A stretch of 17,626 bases of DNA from JAFMKE01 sp964655225 (GTDB lineage: Bacteria > Bacteroidota > Bacteroidia > Chitinophagales > UBA8649), in NCBI GenBank assembly GCA_964655225.1, contig CAZZMB010000044.1, positions 1-17,626 on the forward strand, read 5' to 3'. Made by a program: the position numbers and the translations under genes. Below, one piece after another: positions 1-7,172 of the stretch (position 1 is the stretch's first letter; each line of letters starts with the position of its first letter). The notes under the pieces were generated by a model. That model did no database searches, was not told the DNA's origin, and saw only the letters and a list, made by a program, of their open reading frames with translations.

Positions 1-635
1 ATATCCTCGCCCGACATTATTTTATTGACCGTTGCCTGTACATTAGAGGTTGTTTTTTTAACGACCTCGACCTCTTCTTCATAGCTTGGGTAATCCAATA
101 TTATATTGAACATAAACCGATCCAATTGGGCCTCAGGTAAGGGGTAAGTTCCTTCCTGCTCAATTGGGTTTTGTGTAGCTAACACAAAGAATGGTTGAGG
201 CAATGGGTTGTGAACTCCATTAATCGTTACTGATTTCTCCTGCATTGCTTCTAGTAAGGCGGCTTGTGTTTTGGGTGGCGTTCTGTTGATCTCGTCGGCC
301 AATACAATGTTGGAGAAAATAGGCCCCTTATTAAATCTAAATTTTCTAGATTCATCCAAAATTTCGGCTCCCACAATATCACTAGGCATTAAGTCTGGTG
401 TAAATTGGATGCGACTAAAACTTAGTTCTAGTACTTGAGAAATAGTGCTTACTAATAAGGTTTTGGCTAATCCTGGAACCCCTACCAACAGACTATGTCC
501 ATTGCTAAAAATTGAGGTCAATACTAAATCTACTGCTTCGTCTTGACCTACGATAACCTTGGCTATTTCACTTTTTAGCGCTTTAAATTTTAACGCTAAG
601 GCATCCACCGCTTCTACATCCGACATTTGACTCAT
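1..635 (-). CDS. MoxR-family AAA+ ATPase, N-terminal part (gene runs off the window)
   Basis: My translation of the minus strand gives about 211 residues open at the window edge. It carries a Walker A of the MoxR type (GVPGLAKT, about residues 48-55), a Walker B with DEINR (ADEINRTPPKTQAALLEAMQ region) and a sensor-1 ATQNP followed by IEQEGTYPLPEAQLDRF. This is the signature order of the MoxR AAA_3 family. Full-length members have about 320 residues, so roughly the last third is missing. MoxR ATPases act as cytoplasmic chaperones, often with VWA-domain partners, in metal insertion or complex assembly; no partner is visible here. The chosen ATG at 635 lies 6 bp after the stop of the SurA-like gene; an in-frame ATG at 626 is an alternative. 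The spacing suggests co-transcription with the three folding-factor genes upstream. Confidence 0.93.
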   Translation of the reverse strand, partial: MSQMSDVEAVDALALKFKALKSEIAKVIVGQDEAVDLVLTSIFSNGHSLLVGVPGLAKTLLVSTISQVLELSFSRIQFTPDLMPSDIVGAEILDESRKFRFNKGPIFSNIVLADEINRTPPKTQAALLEAMQEKSVTINGVHNPLPQPFFVLATQNPIEQEGTYPLPEAQLDRFMFNIILDYPSYEEEVEVVKKTTSNVQATVNKIMSGED

Positions 636-641
636 TCTCGT

Positions 642-2000
642 TTAGTTTATTTCGTTAGCTATTATATCACAGCCTTGGTATTTTTCAGCTAGCCGGATAT
701 ATATGTTTTCTACTTTTTTGGCCAACCACAATTCCATTTCATCATTTTGCTTGGTTTGCTTCGCAACGGCCTTTATCTTGCTGTAATCGTCGTTTAGATT
801 AGCCATGTGAGCTGGAGTTTCGGATTGTAAATAAATAATCCGAAAACCAGATTGACCATCAAAAGACTGGTAAGGGAGCACTTCTGAAAAATCTCCCACA
901 TTCATCATATCCAAGGATAGGGCAACATTCCCCTCTAACTGACCCATTTCAAAAAATGTATCTCCCGTTTCAGGATTAGTCAACAAACCCCCATTTTGTT
1001 TACTCTGGTCATCTTGAGAAAATCGGGCAACAGCCTGCTGGTAGCTTAAGTCTCCATGATCTAATTTGGCCTTCAACTCTATTATTTCATTTTCAGCATC
1101 CAACACATTCTGATCCTCAATATCTGGCGTGATGAGTATATGCCGCACTTCAATTCTATCCCCTTTTCTATCTAATAACTGGATAATATGGAAACCAAAC
1201 TCCGATTCAACAACATCAGAAATCTCATCAATTTCCAAGCGAAAGGCAACCGCTTCGAATTCTGGCACCAACTCCCCCCTTTTCACATAGCCCAAGGCAC
1301 CATCTTTAGTGGCTGATCCGGGATCATCCGAATACAATAAAGCCTGAAAGCCAAAATCGCTACCCATCTCAATATCCGCTTTTATTTTTTGAGCCTTTTC
1401 CTTAGCGGCTTGCTTTTGTAGGATGGTAGGTTCAGCAAAAATTGCGATTTGGCCTATTTCTACTTCTGCACTAAAATAGGGTAAGCTATCTTGTGGTATT
1501 TTTCCAAAAAAATCAAATACCTCCGCCGGAGAAACTGACAAATCAGCAAATACCAAGCTTTTCATTTTATCTGCAAGTAATTGCTGGTAGATGTCATCTC
1601 TAAACTCTTCCTTCAAATCAAAAATTGATTTACCATAGTACTCTTCCAATTTTTCGTTAGAACCAAACATACTTATAAAATATTCAATCCTTCTATTCAA
1701 TTCGCCGTCTACTTCTTCATTGGTTGCAACAACACTGTCTCTTTGAGCCTGAACGATAAATATTTTATCGACAATGAGTTGATTTAACACCTCACATTGC
1801 AGCTCCGCTATTTCCATATCATAGCCCGCTTCTTTAGCTTGTTCAAGTTGTAGGTCCAAATCTGATTTCAGGATAATATTATCCTCTACTACCGCTATTA
1901 TTTCCTCTATTACTTGGGCTTTAAGGGATAGGGTGGTTAAAGTAATTAAACTTAAGATTACTGAATTAATATATTTCAAGGTTATTGTTGTTTTGTGCAT
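642..2000 (-). CDS. SurA-like periplasmic peptidyl-prolyl cis-trans isomerase/chaperone
   Basis: The 452-residue product begins with a signal peptide (hydrophobic stretch about 12-27, likely cleaved after LKA, before Q29). It continues with a SurA_N-type chaperone domain (about 30-165, including IAVVEDNIILKSDLD). Two parvulin domains follow: about 179-277 (starting EIGQIAIFAEP, ending FGFHIIQLLD) and about 283-393 (VRHILITP to RIIYLQSE). This is the architecture and length of SurA (about 430 residues), which escorts unfolded outer-membrane proteins through the periplasm. The ATG at 2000 lies inside the preceding lipoprotein gene (35 bp overlap), and no other Met gives a signal peptide, so translational coupling is likely. 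The neighbours, a parvulin protein and a parvulin-less chaperone-like lipoprotein, support an outer-membrane biogenesis operon. Orthology to E. coli surA is inferred from domains, so no symbol is given. Confidence 0.9.
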   Translation of the reverse strand: MHKTTITLKYINSVILSLITLTTLSLKAQVIEEIIAVVEDNIILKSDLDLQLEQAKEAGYDMEIAELQCEVLNQLIVDKIFIVQAQRDSVVATNEEVDGELNRRIEYFISMFGSNEKLEEYYGKSIFDLKEEFRDDIYQQLLADKMKSLVFADLSVSPAEVFDFFGKIPQDSLPYFSAEVEIGQIAIFAEPTILQKQAAKEKAQKIKADIEMGSDFGFQALLYSDDPGSATKDGALGYVKRGELVPEFEAVAFRLEIDEISDVVESEFGFHIIQLLDRKGDRIEVRHILITPDIEDQNVLDAENEIIELKAKLDHGDLSYQQAVARFSQDDQSKQNGGLLTNPETGDTFFEMGQLEGNVALSLDMMNVGDFSEVLPYQSFDGQSGFRIIYLQSETPAHMANLNDDYSKIKAVAKQTKQNDEMELWLAKKVENIYIRLAEKYQGCDIIANEIN

Positions 2001-2766
2001 TTAATAAGAGCTTTTCTCCGTGCTTGTCAATAATTTCTTTTTCTTTTTGAAATTTAAGTATGGCATAAATATCAGCAGCAATCAAATCCAAAGGTGCTGG
2101 CTCTCCTTTTTTATTCTTGCTTTCTATTCGAAATAAGCCGACCGTATTGTCGTTTCGATAAAAGCTCCGGTATTTAACGGAAGTATTCCATAAATATTGG
2201 GGGATAGAAATGCTCTCTAAAACACCTTTCTCCACCCATATTGGCGCTGTTAGGCAGTATTTAGGGTTTGCCAAGCAATAACCATCCAGCGCATCATTAG
2301 CCTCTTGATTATTCAATTTGTTTAATACTATATCCACATCCAAAAGAGAATCTATTATAAAGTAACTCAATTTGAACATATCTTGGTCAAGGGTATACCT
2401 TTCGAGGTTTATCTTGTAATAATTCAAGACCATTTCCTCAGTGATCTGGACGTTTGCTTCTGCAATCACTTTTTGCTGATATGCGTCAATCATCAAGCTT
2501 TGCTTATAGTCCAACACCAAGTTATCTATATTTTCTGATGCTTGATTCTTCTTGGCTTCCTGCGCCCAAACCTGTCTGATTATCCAAGCGTTGATTTGTT
2601 CTTTATTCCACACAGTATCGCCGGCGTTGTCGCTCGCTATACTTTCTGGAAATAAATAGTTATCATTAACTCTAGCAAGAGAATCCTCTTTATTCGCATT
2701 GTTTTCTTGGCATGCAGTGAGAAGGAGCAGTATGAAGGTTAATATGGCGAGGTAAGGCTTAAACAC
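1966..2766 (-). CDS. Lipoprotein resembling a SurA-type chaperone domain, no parvulin domain
   Basis: This is a 266-residue lipoprotein. Its N-terminus is a hydrophobic signal with lipobox LLTAC, the lipidated Cys being residue 19. The mature part starts with a Val-Asn-Asp segment (ARVNDNYLF) like the beginning of SurA/PpiD chaperone domains. It then has helical stretches and an ITEEMVLNYYKINLERYTL segment, typical of the linker where SurA_N leads into a parvulin domain. No parvulin core (HILI, GxxLG, FGxHI) follows. The function is therefore inferred: a membrane-tethered, non-catalytic holdase or partner of the two flanking isomerases. The start is a GTG immediately after the preceding stop (TAAGTG); no ATG lies near enough to retain the lipoprotein signal. 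The gene overlaps the following SurA-like gene by 35 bp. Confidence 0.8.
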   Translation of the reverse strand: MFKPYLAILTFILLLLTACQENNANKEDSLARVNDNYLFPESIASDNAGDTVWNKEQINAWIIRQVWAQEAKKNQASENIDNLVLDYKQSLMIDAYQQKVIAEANVQITEEMVLNYYKINLERYTLDQDMFKLSYFIIDSLLDVDIVLNKLNNQEANDALDGYCLANPKYCLTAPIWVEKGVLESISIPQYLWNTSVKYRSFYRNDNTVGLFRIESKNKKGEPAPLDLIAADIYAILKFQKEKEIIDKHGEKLLLNAQNNNNLEIY

Positions 2767-4713
2767 TTATTTTATCATAGATTTAAATACCTCTTGATTG
2801 ACTTGAATACTGTACTTCTGTTTCAGATTAATAATCCAATTCTTTTCCAAATAACTCTGGTAGTCTGAAATAACATAACCCCTAGTTTCGTTTAGCTTCT
2901 TGGTTTCTGGACCCAAGAGCGCATCTACAACTATCTTTTCATTTTTTCCATCTTCGAGCATGTTGCTAAAAACAGTTCCTACTGCAATATCAGCAGATCC
3001 ATAATTGAATTCTTCCGCGAGTACTTTGCTCGATTTGGTTGTTACTTGAGTTTCTTTCTTATTTAATTTAGCTAAAATAGTCGCTGGGCTCATTCCTTTA
3101 TTAATGAATTTAAGTCCTTTGAGCGCTGCATTCTCATTGTAAAAGGTATAGCTAGTGTATGCTATTCTATCTGACCACATATAATTGGACTTATTCTCAT
3201 CATAGAATTTTTTTAGGCCAGCAGTATCCATTACCGCTTTACTCCAAACTTCTCTATCCGTAAGCTCAAAGAGCAAAATGCCATCATGGTATTCTTGCAT
3301 AAGGTCTTTGTAATCTTCGTTTATCTCGGCTAGGTGTTTCTCACGGTATTGTTGAATTTTCATGCTTTCGTATTTGTCATACGCTCCTTTCAACAGCGCC
3401 GGTAAGACCGCTGGATTGGGAACAGCTTTTTTGACCGTTTTTTTCAAATAAACAACAAAATCTTTTTGGGTGAAAGCGTCTTCCCCTATAGAAAATATGG
3501 TAGCCGTATAATCCTCTTCATTTAAGGTAAATGTGCCACTATCATAAGACTTGGCTAGGTCAAAAACAAGTTGATTTACCTGGTTTTTATCCGTAGTATA
3601 ACCAAAATTCACTTTACTGTCTTGGTCATTTTTGGTTTGCGCAACATTGGATCGACTGTCTCGCGAAATTTTACTGCTTAGTCCGGCTTTTGCTTCATCA
3701 AATGTTCCTATTTCTGTTTTTGAAACTCGTTGAATGATGTGCCAACCTAATGCTGTTTGCACTGGCTCAGCAAAATCGCCATTTTTTTCTATTGCAAATG
3801 CAGCGTTGGCAAATTCAGTTATCATTTCAGCAGCGCTTAGTTCTGGCAATTGTCCTTCCTGAAATTTAGTTTTGCTGTCTTGCGAGTATTGCTTAACTGC
3901 AGTTGTAAAATCTACAACCCCCTCCATTAAGTCTTGATAAATTTGATTGACTGTAGCTTTTGCCAAAGCTCTTTTCTCTGGAGAATCCCCCTCTTTGCTT
4001 TTGATAAGGATATGGGCCGTTTTAATTTTTCCTCGTGCTGATCGAATATCATGGACTAAGACCAGGTGATAACCAAACTGAGTAGCTACTGGAGTTGATA
4101 TTTCCCCTTCTTTGGTTTTAAACAATGCATTCTCAAATGGATACACCGTTTGAAATGCAGTAAGGTAACCAAGTCGTCCTGAATTTTCGGCAGCTGAAGG
4201 GTCTTGAGATTTTAGCTTCGCTTGCTTCGCAAAACTTGAAGCCGTCAATCCCTTGCGAATATTCATAATTTGCTTCCGCACAAGAGCAGAGTCTTTTGCA
4301 GACGGATAACTGCTTGGCCATCTCACTAAAATATGACTGGCATCAACTTCTAATGTACTTCTATCATAAGCCTCTTGAAGCAATGCTTCACTGACCTCTT
4401 TATCGTTGGCATAATTCTTTACCAATTGCTTTTGATACGTCGATAATTCGCTTTTAATGGAACGAATAGTGTCCATCTGAAGGGCCTCTGCTTCTGCAAC
4501 TTTAAGTTTAAAATTAATAAACAGGTCTAGATATTCATTGAGTGAAGATTCACTGTAATCCGCTTGATTATTAATATTATTTTTAGTGTAAATTTTTTCA
4601 AATTCTACAGTTGTGATTGCTTCGCTATCTAATGTGAATAGTGTTTGAGTATCCTGAGCCGAAAGGCAACTAACAGCAATGAGAAGAGATAAACTAAAAA
4701 AAAACTTTTTCAT
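2767..4713 (-). CDS. Periplasmic peptidyl-prolyl isomerase with two parvulin domains
   Basis: The product is 648 residues from the ATG at 4713. The frame stays open upstream to a TTG at 4812, but only the ATG gives a proper signal peptide (KKFFFSLSLLIAVSCLSA, likely cut before Q20), and the upstream segment covers the probable promoter. After a helical N-terminal region (about 25-120) come two parvulin domains: about 124-222 (DASHILVRWP to FGYHLVLVHD) and about 231-331 (TAHILIKSKEGD to LGWHIIQRVS). The last 300 residues are mostly helical and not recognised. Parvulins catalyse prolyl isomerisation, and in the periplasm they assist folding of envelope proteins. This is the first gene of the four-gene folding operon and abuts the lipoprotein gene with no gap. 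It could be called PpiD- or SurA-like; unlike PpiD it shows a cleavable signal rather than an anchor. Confidence 0.88.
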   Translation of the reverse strand: MKKFFFSLSLLIAVSCLSAQDTQTLFTLDSEAITTVEFEKIYTKNNINNQADYSESSLNEYLDLFINFKLKVAEAEALQMDTIRSIKSELSTYQKQLVKNYANDKEVSEALLQEAYDRSTLEVDASHILVRWPSSYPSAKDSALVRKQIMNIRKGLTASSFAKQAKLKSQDPSAAENSGRLGYLTAFQTVYPFENALFKTKEGEISTPVATQFGYHLVLVHDIRSARGKIKTAHILIKSKEGDSPEKRALAKATVNQIYQDLMEGVVDFTTAVKQYSQDSKTKFQEGQLPELSAAEMITEFANAAFAIEKNGDFAEPVQTALGWHIIQRVSKTEIGTFDEAKAGLSSKISRDSRSNVAQTKNDQDSKVNFGYTTDKNQVNQLVFDLAKSYDSGTFTLNEEDYTATIFSIGEDAFTQKDFVVYLKKTVKKAVPNPAVLPALLKGAYDKYESMKIQQYREKHLAEINEDYKDLMQEYHDGILLFELTDREVWSKAVMDTAGLKKFYDENKSNYMWSDRIAYTSYTFYNENAALKGLKFINKGMSPATILAKLNKKETQVTTKSSKVLAEEFNYGSADIAVGTVFSNMLEDGKNEKIVVDALLGPETKKLNETRGYVISDYQSYLEKNWIINLKQKYSIQVNQEVFKSMIK

Positions 4714-4740
4714 ATGATAAAGGTGTTGGTTACGAATCTG

Positions 4741-4748
4741 CAAATATA
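4741..4748 (-). promoter_or_regulatory. Candidate -7 promoter element for the folding-factor operon
   Basis: The minus strand reads TATATTTG, an exact match to the Bacteroidota -7 consensus TAnnTTTG, ending 27 bp before the ATG at 4713. Position and direction fit the first gene of the operon. No clear -33 TTG lies at the usual 17-23 bp spacing, so the call rests on the -7 element and on its location in the only sizeable gap of the region. Confidence 0.45.
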
Positions 4749-4821
4749 CGCTTTTACCAAGTATCTTGGATAATAACTCCTGAAAGAAGTGGCTCAACAC
4801 TACTTCGCTCAAGCAGATTTT

Positions 4822-4848
4822 AAAAAAATTAACATAAAGCCTTTATGT
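4822..4848 (-). terminator. Probable intrinsic terminator after the polysaccharide operon
   Basis: An inverted repeat (ACATAAAG at 4832-4839 and CTTTATGT at 4841-4848) forms a 7-bp stem with a 3-base loop. On the minus strand it is followed after two bases by seven consecutive T (4822-4828). It begins 21 bp after the stop of the phosphodiesterase gene, where an operon-ending terminator is expected. The stem is AT-rich, so strength is uncertain. Confidence 0.55.
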
Positions 4849-4868
4849 ATTGGATTAAGAAACTTGAT

Positions 4869-5732
4869 TTACCATCGAAAACTCGCTTTTACTGCAAGGT
4901 GGTCGCTTAGGTTTCCTTTGAGTTTTTCGATTACTGCAAGCTTGTTTGGGTTGATCCAAAGCACTTCTTTGGAGTTCATTCGCACGGAAGAGCGATTAGA
5001 CCTTAAAAAAACATAGTCAATTACACTGCTGTTTTCAGCGGTTGTAAATTTTTGGGCACTTGTAGTGGGCGGGTCAACAGCATCCAACATTTCCAACATT
5101 TCTATGTAATTCTCCTTACTTTCTTTACTGGTATTCATATCTCCACATATGATTTGCGGAACATTTAGCTTGGTAAAATCATTTAATAACTTTCTTATCT
5201 GTTTGTATTGCTCTTGCCGAATCCACTGAGGGCCCCCTGCATTGAGGTGGGTTCCTAAAACTTGGAAATGCTTGCCTCCAAAAGTCCCCTCCAGTAATAT
5301 TGCCCCTTTTTTAGCAAAGCAATCGGCCCCGTTGCAAGCTTCGTATTGACATGTTCCCAAAATGTTTAGGGGGATTTTACTTACTACAAAAATGCCACTA
5401 GAAGTTTTCAAAGATAGTTTGCTCGGATTAGCTGGTCCGTATTGATGAGGGAATTGGATCTTCAACTGCTTGCTTAAGATTCTCCTGGATGGCTTGAAAA
5501 AAGCCTCTTGAAAAACCACAATTTGGATATCGCTGTTATTTAAATACTCGGCAATTTCTCCTGCTCTAAGCTTTTTATGGTTTTTTGATATTTGCTTGGA
5601 TAAATTAGCGATTCCAGGCAACATATACACGTTCCAACTAAGAATCGTCAGCTCATCTAAGGCCATATCCTGTGCAGATGTTTCACCAAAAAACATGAGC
5701 AAGGCCAGCAATAAACTAAAGGTTCTGTTCAT
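4869..5732 (-). CDS. Secreted sphingomyelinase-like endonuclease/exonuclease/phosphatase-fold enzyme
   Basis: The 287-residue product has a signal peptide (1 to about 20, ending TSA-Q). The catalytic fold shows its metal and active-site motifs in order: LSWNVYMLP (N34), VFQEAF (E76), GTHLNAG (H162, N164), ICGDMNT (D198, N200), IDYVF (D239) and LSDHLAV (D277, H278). The segment CNGADCFAKKGA (about 133-144) resembles the region before the catalytic His in bacterial neutral sphingomyelinases, which separates it from DNase I or exonuclease III types. Such enzymes hydrolyse sphingomyelin or related phospho-sphingolipids using Mg2+ outside the cytoplasm. The true substrate here is unknown. The start codon overlaps the crcB stop (TAATG), and a terminator follows, so this is the last gene of the operon. 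Confidence 0.85.
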   Translation of the reverse strand: MNRTFSLLLALLMFFGETSAQDMALDELTILSWNVYMLPGIANLSKQISKNHKKLRAGEIAEYLNNSDIQIVVFQEAFFKPSRRILSKQLKIQFPHQYGPANPSKLSLKTSSGIFVVSKIPLNILGTCQYEACNGADCFAKKGAILLEGTFGGKHFQVLGTHLNAGGPQWIRQEQYKQIRKLLNDFTKLNVPQIICGDMNTSKESKENYIEMLEMLDAVDPPTTSAQKFTTAENSSVIDYVFLRSNRSSVRMNSKEVLWINPNKLAVIEKLKGNLSDHLAVKASFRW

Positions 5733-6106
5733 TAATTTAGATTTGAGCTTAAAGAATAGCCGCCATATAACAGCCCCACCGAAACAATAAATGAAACCAT
5801 AGCATAAAGAATAGCCATCATAATAGCCCCATTTTGGTTGAGCTTGAAACTTTCAAAAACAAAGGTGGAGAAGGTTGAAAACCCACCGCAAAACCCAATA
5901 ATTGCAAAGTATTTTAAGCCTTGCATTTCACTAAATTTATTCATGAGTAAACCAAGCAGAATACCAAAAATAAATGATGCAAAAATATTAGATAAAAATG
6001 TTGCCGTTGGAAATCCATTTCCCGGCCAAGGGAAAAGTTGACTTAATGCATATCGGCATACACTTCCAATTGCGCCGCCTAGCGCTATCAAAACGATATT
6101 AAGCAT
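5732..6106 (-). CDS. crcB: CrcB/Fluc fluoride ion channel
   Basis: The 124-residue, four-helix membrane protein carries the Fluc signatures: GGAIGSVCRY near the N-terminus (10-19), a conserved Asn in TFLSNIFASF (N40) and the GFCGGFSTFSTF break motif (71-82), which supplies the Phe residues lining the fluoride pore and the central Na+ site. Length is typical for the family (about 125). CrcB works as an antiparallel dimer that lets toxic fluoride leave the cell. It is embedded in the glycan operon: its start overlaps the end of the WecA-type gene by 8 bp and its stop overlaps the phosphodiesterase start by 1 bp. I see no fluoride riboswitch, and there is no room for one upstream. One copy is present, so a homodimer with dual topology is expected. 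Confidence 0.95.
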   Translation of the reverse strand: MLNIVLIALGGAIGSVCRYALSQLFPWPGNGFPTATFLSNIFASFIFGILLGLLMNKFSEMQGLKYFAIIGFCGGFSTFSTFVFESFKLNQNGAIMMAILYAMVSFIVSVGLLYGGYSLSSNLN

Positions 6107-7163
6107 TTTGTTGGTTCTTTTTTCCTTTATTATAAACGATTTGCATTATTCCAAACATGACAAAAAAGTATGCAAATACAGCAATTGTTGCATTGAAACT
6201 CCAAGGTATAATGCCTTGGTATAAACATATAGCAATGCCCGAGGAAATCAAACCAAAGGCAATAAGGATAAGAGCCGCTTGCCTTTCGGTGAAGCCAAAA
6301 AATACCAAGTGATGAGTGATGTGGTCTTTGCCGCCTACAAAAGGTGATTGCCTTTTCATTGCCCTTCGTATAAGCACAGTTAAGGTGTCCGTAAGGGGTA
6401 CTATAAAAATTAAAAGCGGAAGAACGAATTGTTTAATCTGAATGATTCCTGAGGTTTCTGTTCGTTCACTCCAAAATAAAAAAATACTTATAGCGGCAAG
6501 AAATACACCAAGAAACTGACTACCCGTATCACCCATATAAATTTTTGCTGGATTCCAATTATAAAATAAAAACCCTGCCAGCACCCCTAATACACCGCAA
6601 ATAATAAACAATAGAACAGGAAAGGTCGTAGGCATTGAAAAAAGAAACAATACTGCTGAAGATAGGATCACTATAGCCTGCGTAGTCGTTATCCCGTCCA
6701 TATTATCAAGCATATTAATTGAGTTCATTAAACCAACAACCCATAGAACAGTAATTAAATAATCTACTGCTAAATTTCCTGTAGCGACAATGTATAAGTT
6801 ACTTACAATAAGGATAAATGCGCAAGTAAGTTGGCCCATAAACTTTACCAAAGGATTGGTATTGTATGAATCATCTGCTAAACCGATAATAAACCCCAGC
6901 GTTGTAGCTGCAATTAGTCCTAACATTTTCTGATCTTGAAAAATATCGGGACTTGCTGAAGGTATGAAACCTGATGCGGCAACAGCAATCAAAAAAACTA
7001 CAAAGAAAGATATTCCGCCTAAAGATGGTTTTATGTCACTTGACCAACGAACTTGGTTTAACTCAAGGTTATTTCTAACTCCTAAAGATTTTGAAAACTT
7101 CAATAAAAGTCCGTTCATCATGAATGATAAGACTAAACAAAATACAAAAATCAGAATATACAT
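6099..7163 (-). CDS. WecA/MraY-family undecaprenyl-phosphate sugar-1-phosphate transferase
   Basis: This is a 354-residue polytopic membrane protein (about ten helices) with the family's cytoplasmic catalytic motifs. These are GLADDSYNTNP (Asp pair 97-98), NMLDNMDGI (150-158, Asn and Asp residues), YMGDTGSQFLG (211-215 core GDTGS) and HITHHL (281-286). The family transfers a sugar-1-phosphate (GlcNAc-1-P, or MurNAc-pentapeptide-P for MraY) from a UDP donor to undecaprenyl phosphate at the inner face of the membrane. Location next to wzc/wza homologues, and a WecA-like HHL motif rather than the MraY hallmarks, indicate the priming enzyme for a polysaccharide and not peptidoglycan MraY. The sugar is not determinable from sequence alone. 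The ATG lies 9 bp after the kinase stop. Confidence 0.9.
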   Translation of the reverse strand: MYILIFVFCLVLSFMMNGLLLKFSKSLGVRNNLELNQVRWSSDIKPSLGGISFFVVFLIAVAASGFIPSASPDIFQDQKMLGLIAATTLGFIIGLADDSYNTNPLVKFMGQLTCAFILIVSNLYIVATGNLAVDYLITVLWVVGLMNSINMLDNMDGITTTQAIVILSSAVLFLFSMPTTFPVLLFIICGVLGVLAGFLFYNWNPAKIYMGDTGSQFLGVFLAAISIFLFWSERTETSGIIQIKQFVLPLLIFIVPLTDTLTVLIRRAMKRQSPFVGGKDHITHHLVFFGFTERQAALILIAFGLISSGIAICLYQGIIPWSFNATIAVFAYFFVMFGIMQIVYNKGKKNQQNA

Positions 7164-7172
7164 GGTGAGGTG

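Noticed and set aside
4714..4812. N-terminal extension of the double-parvulin isomerase to a TTG at 4812
   Set aside because: The internal ATG at 4713 starts a standard signal peptide, and the extension would place the promoter element inside coding sequence.
6099..6130. Fluoride riboswitch upstream of crcB
   Set aside because: The upstream bases are coding sequence of the WecA-type gene (8 bp overlap), and I see no matching pseudoknot motif.
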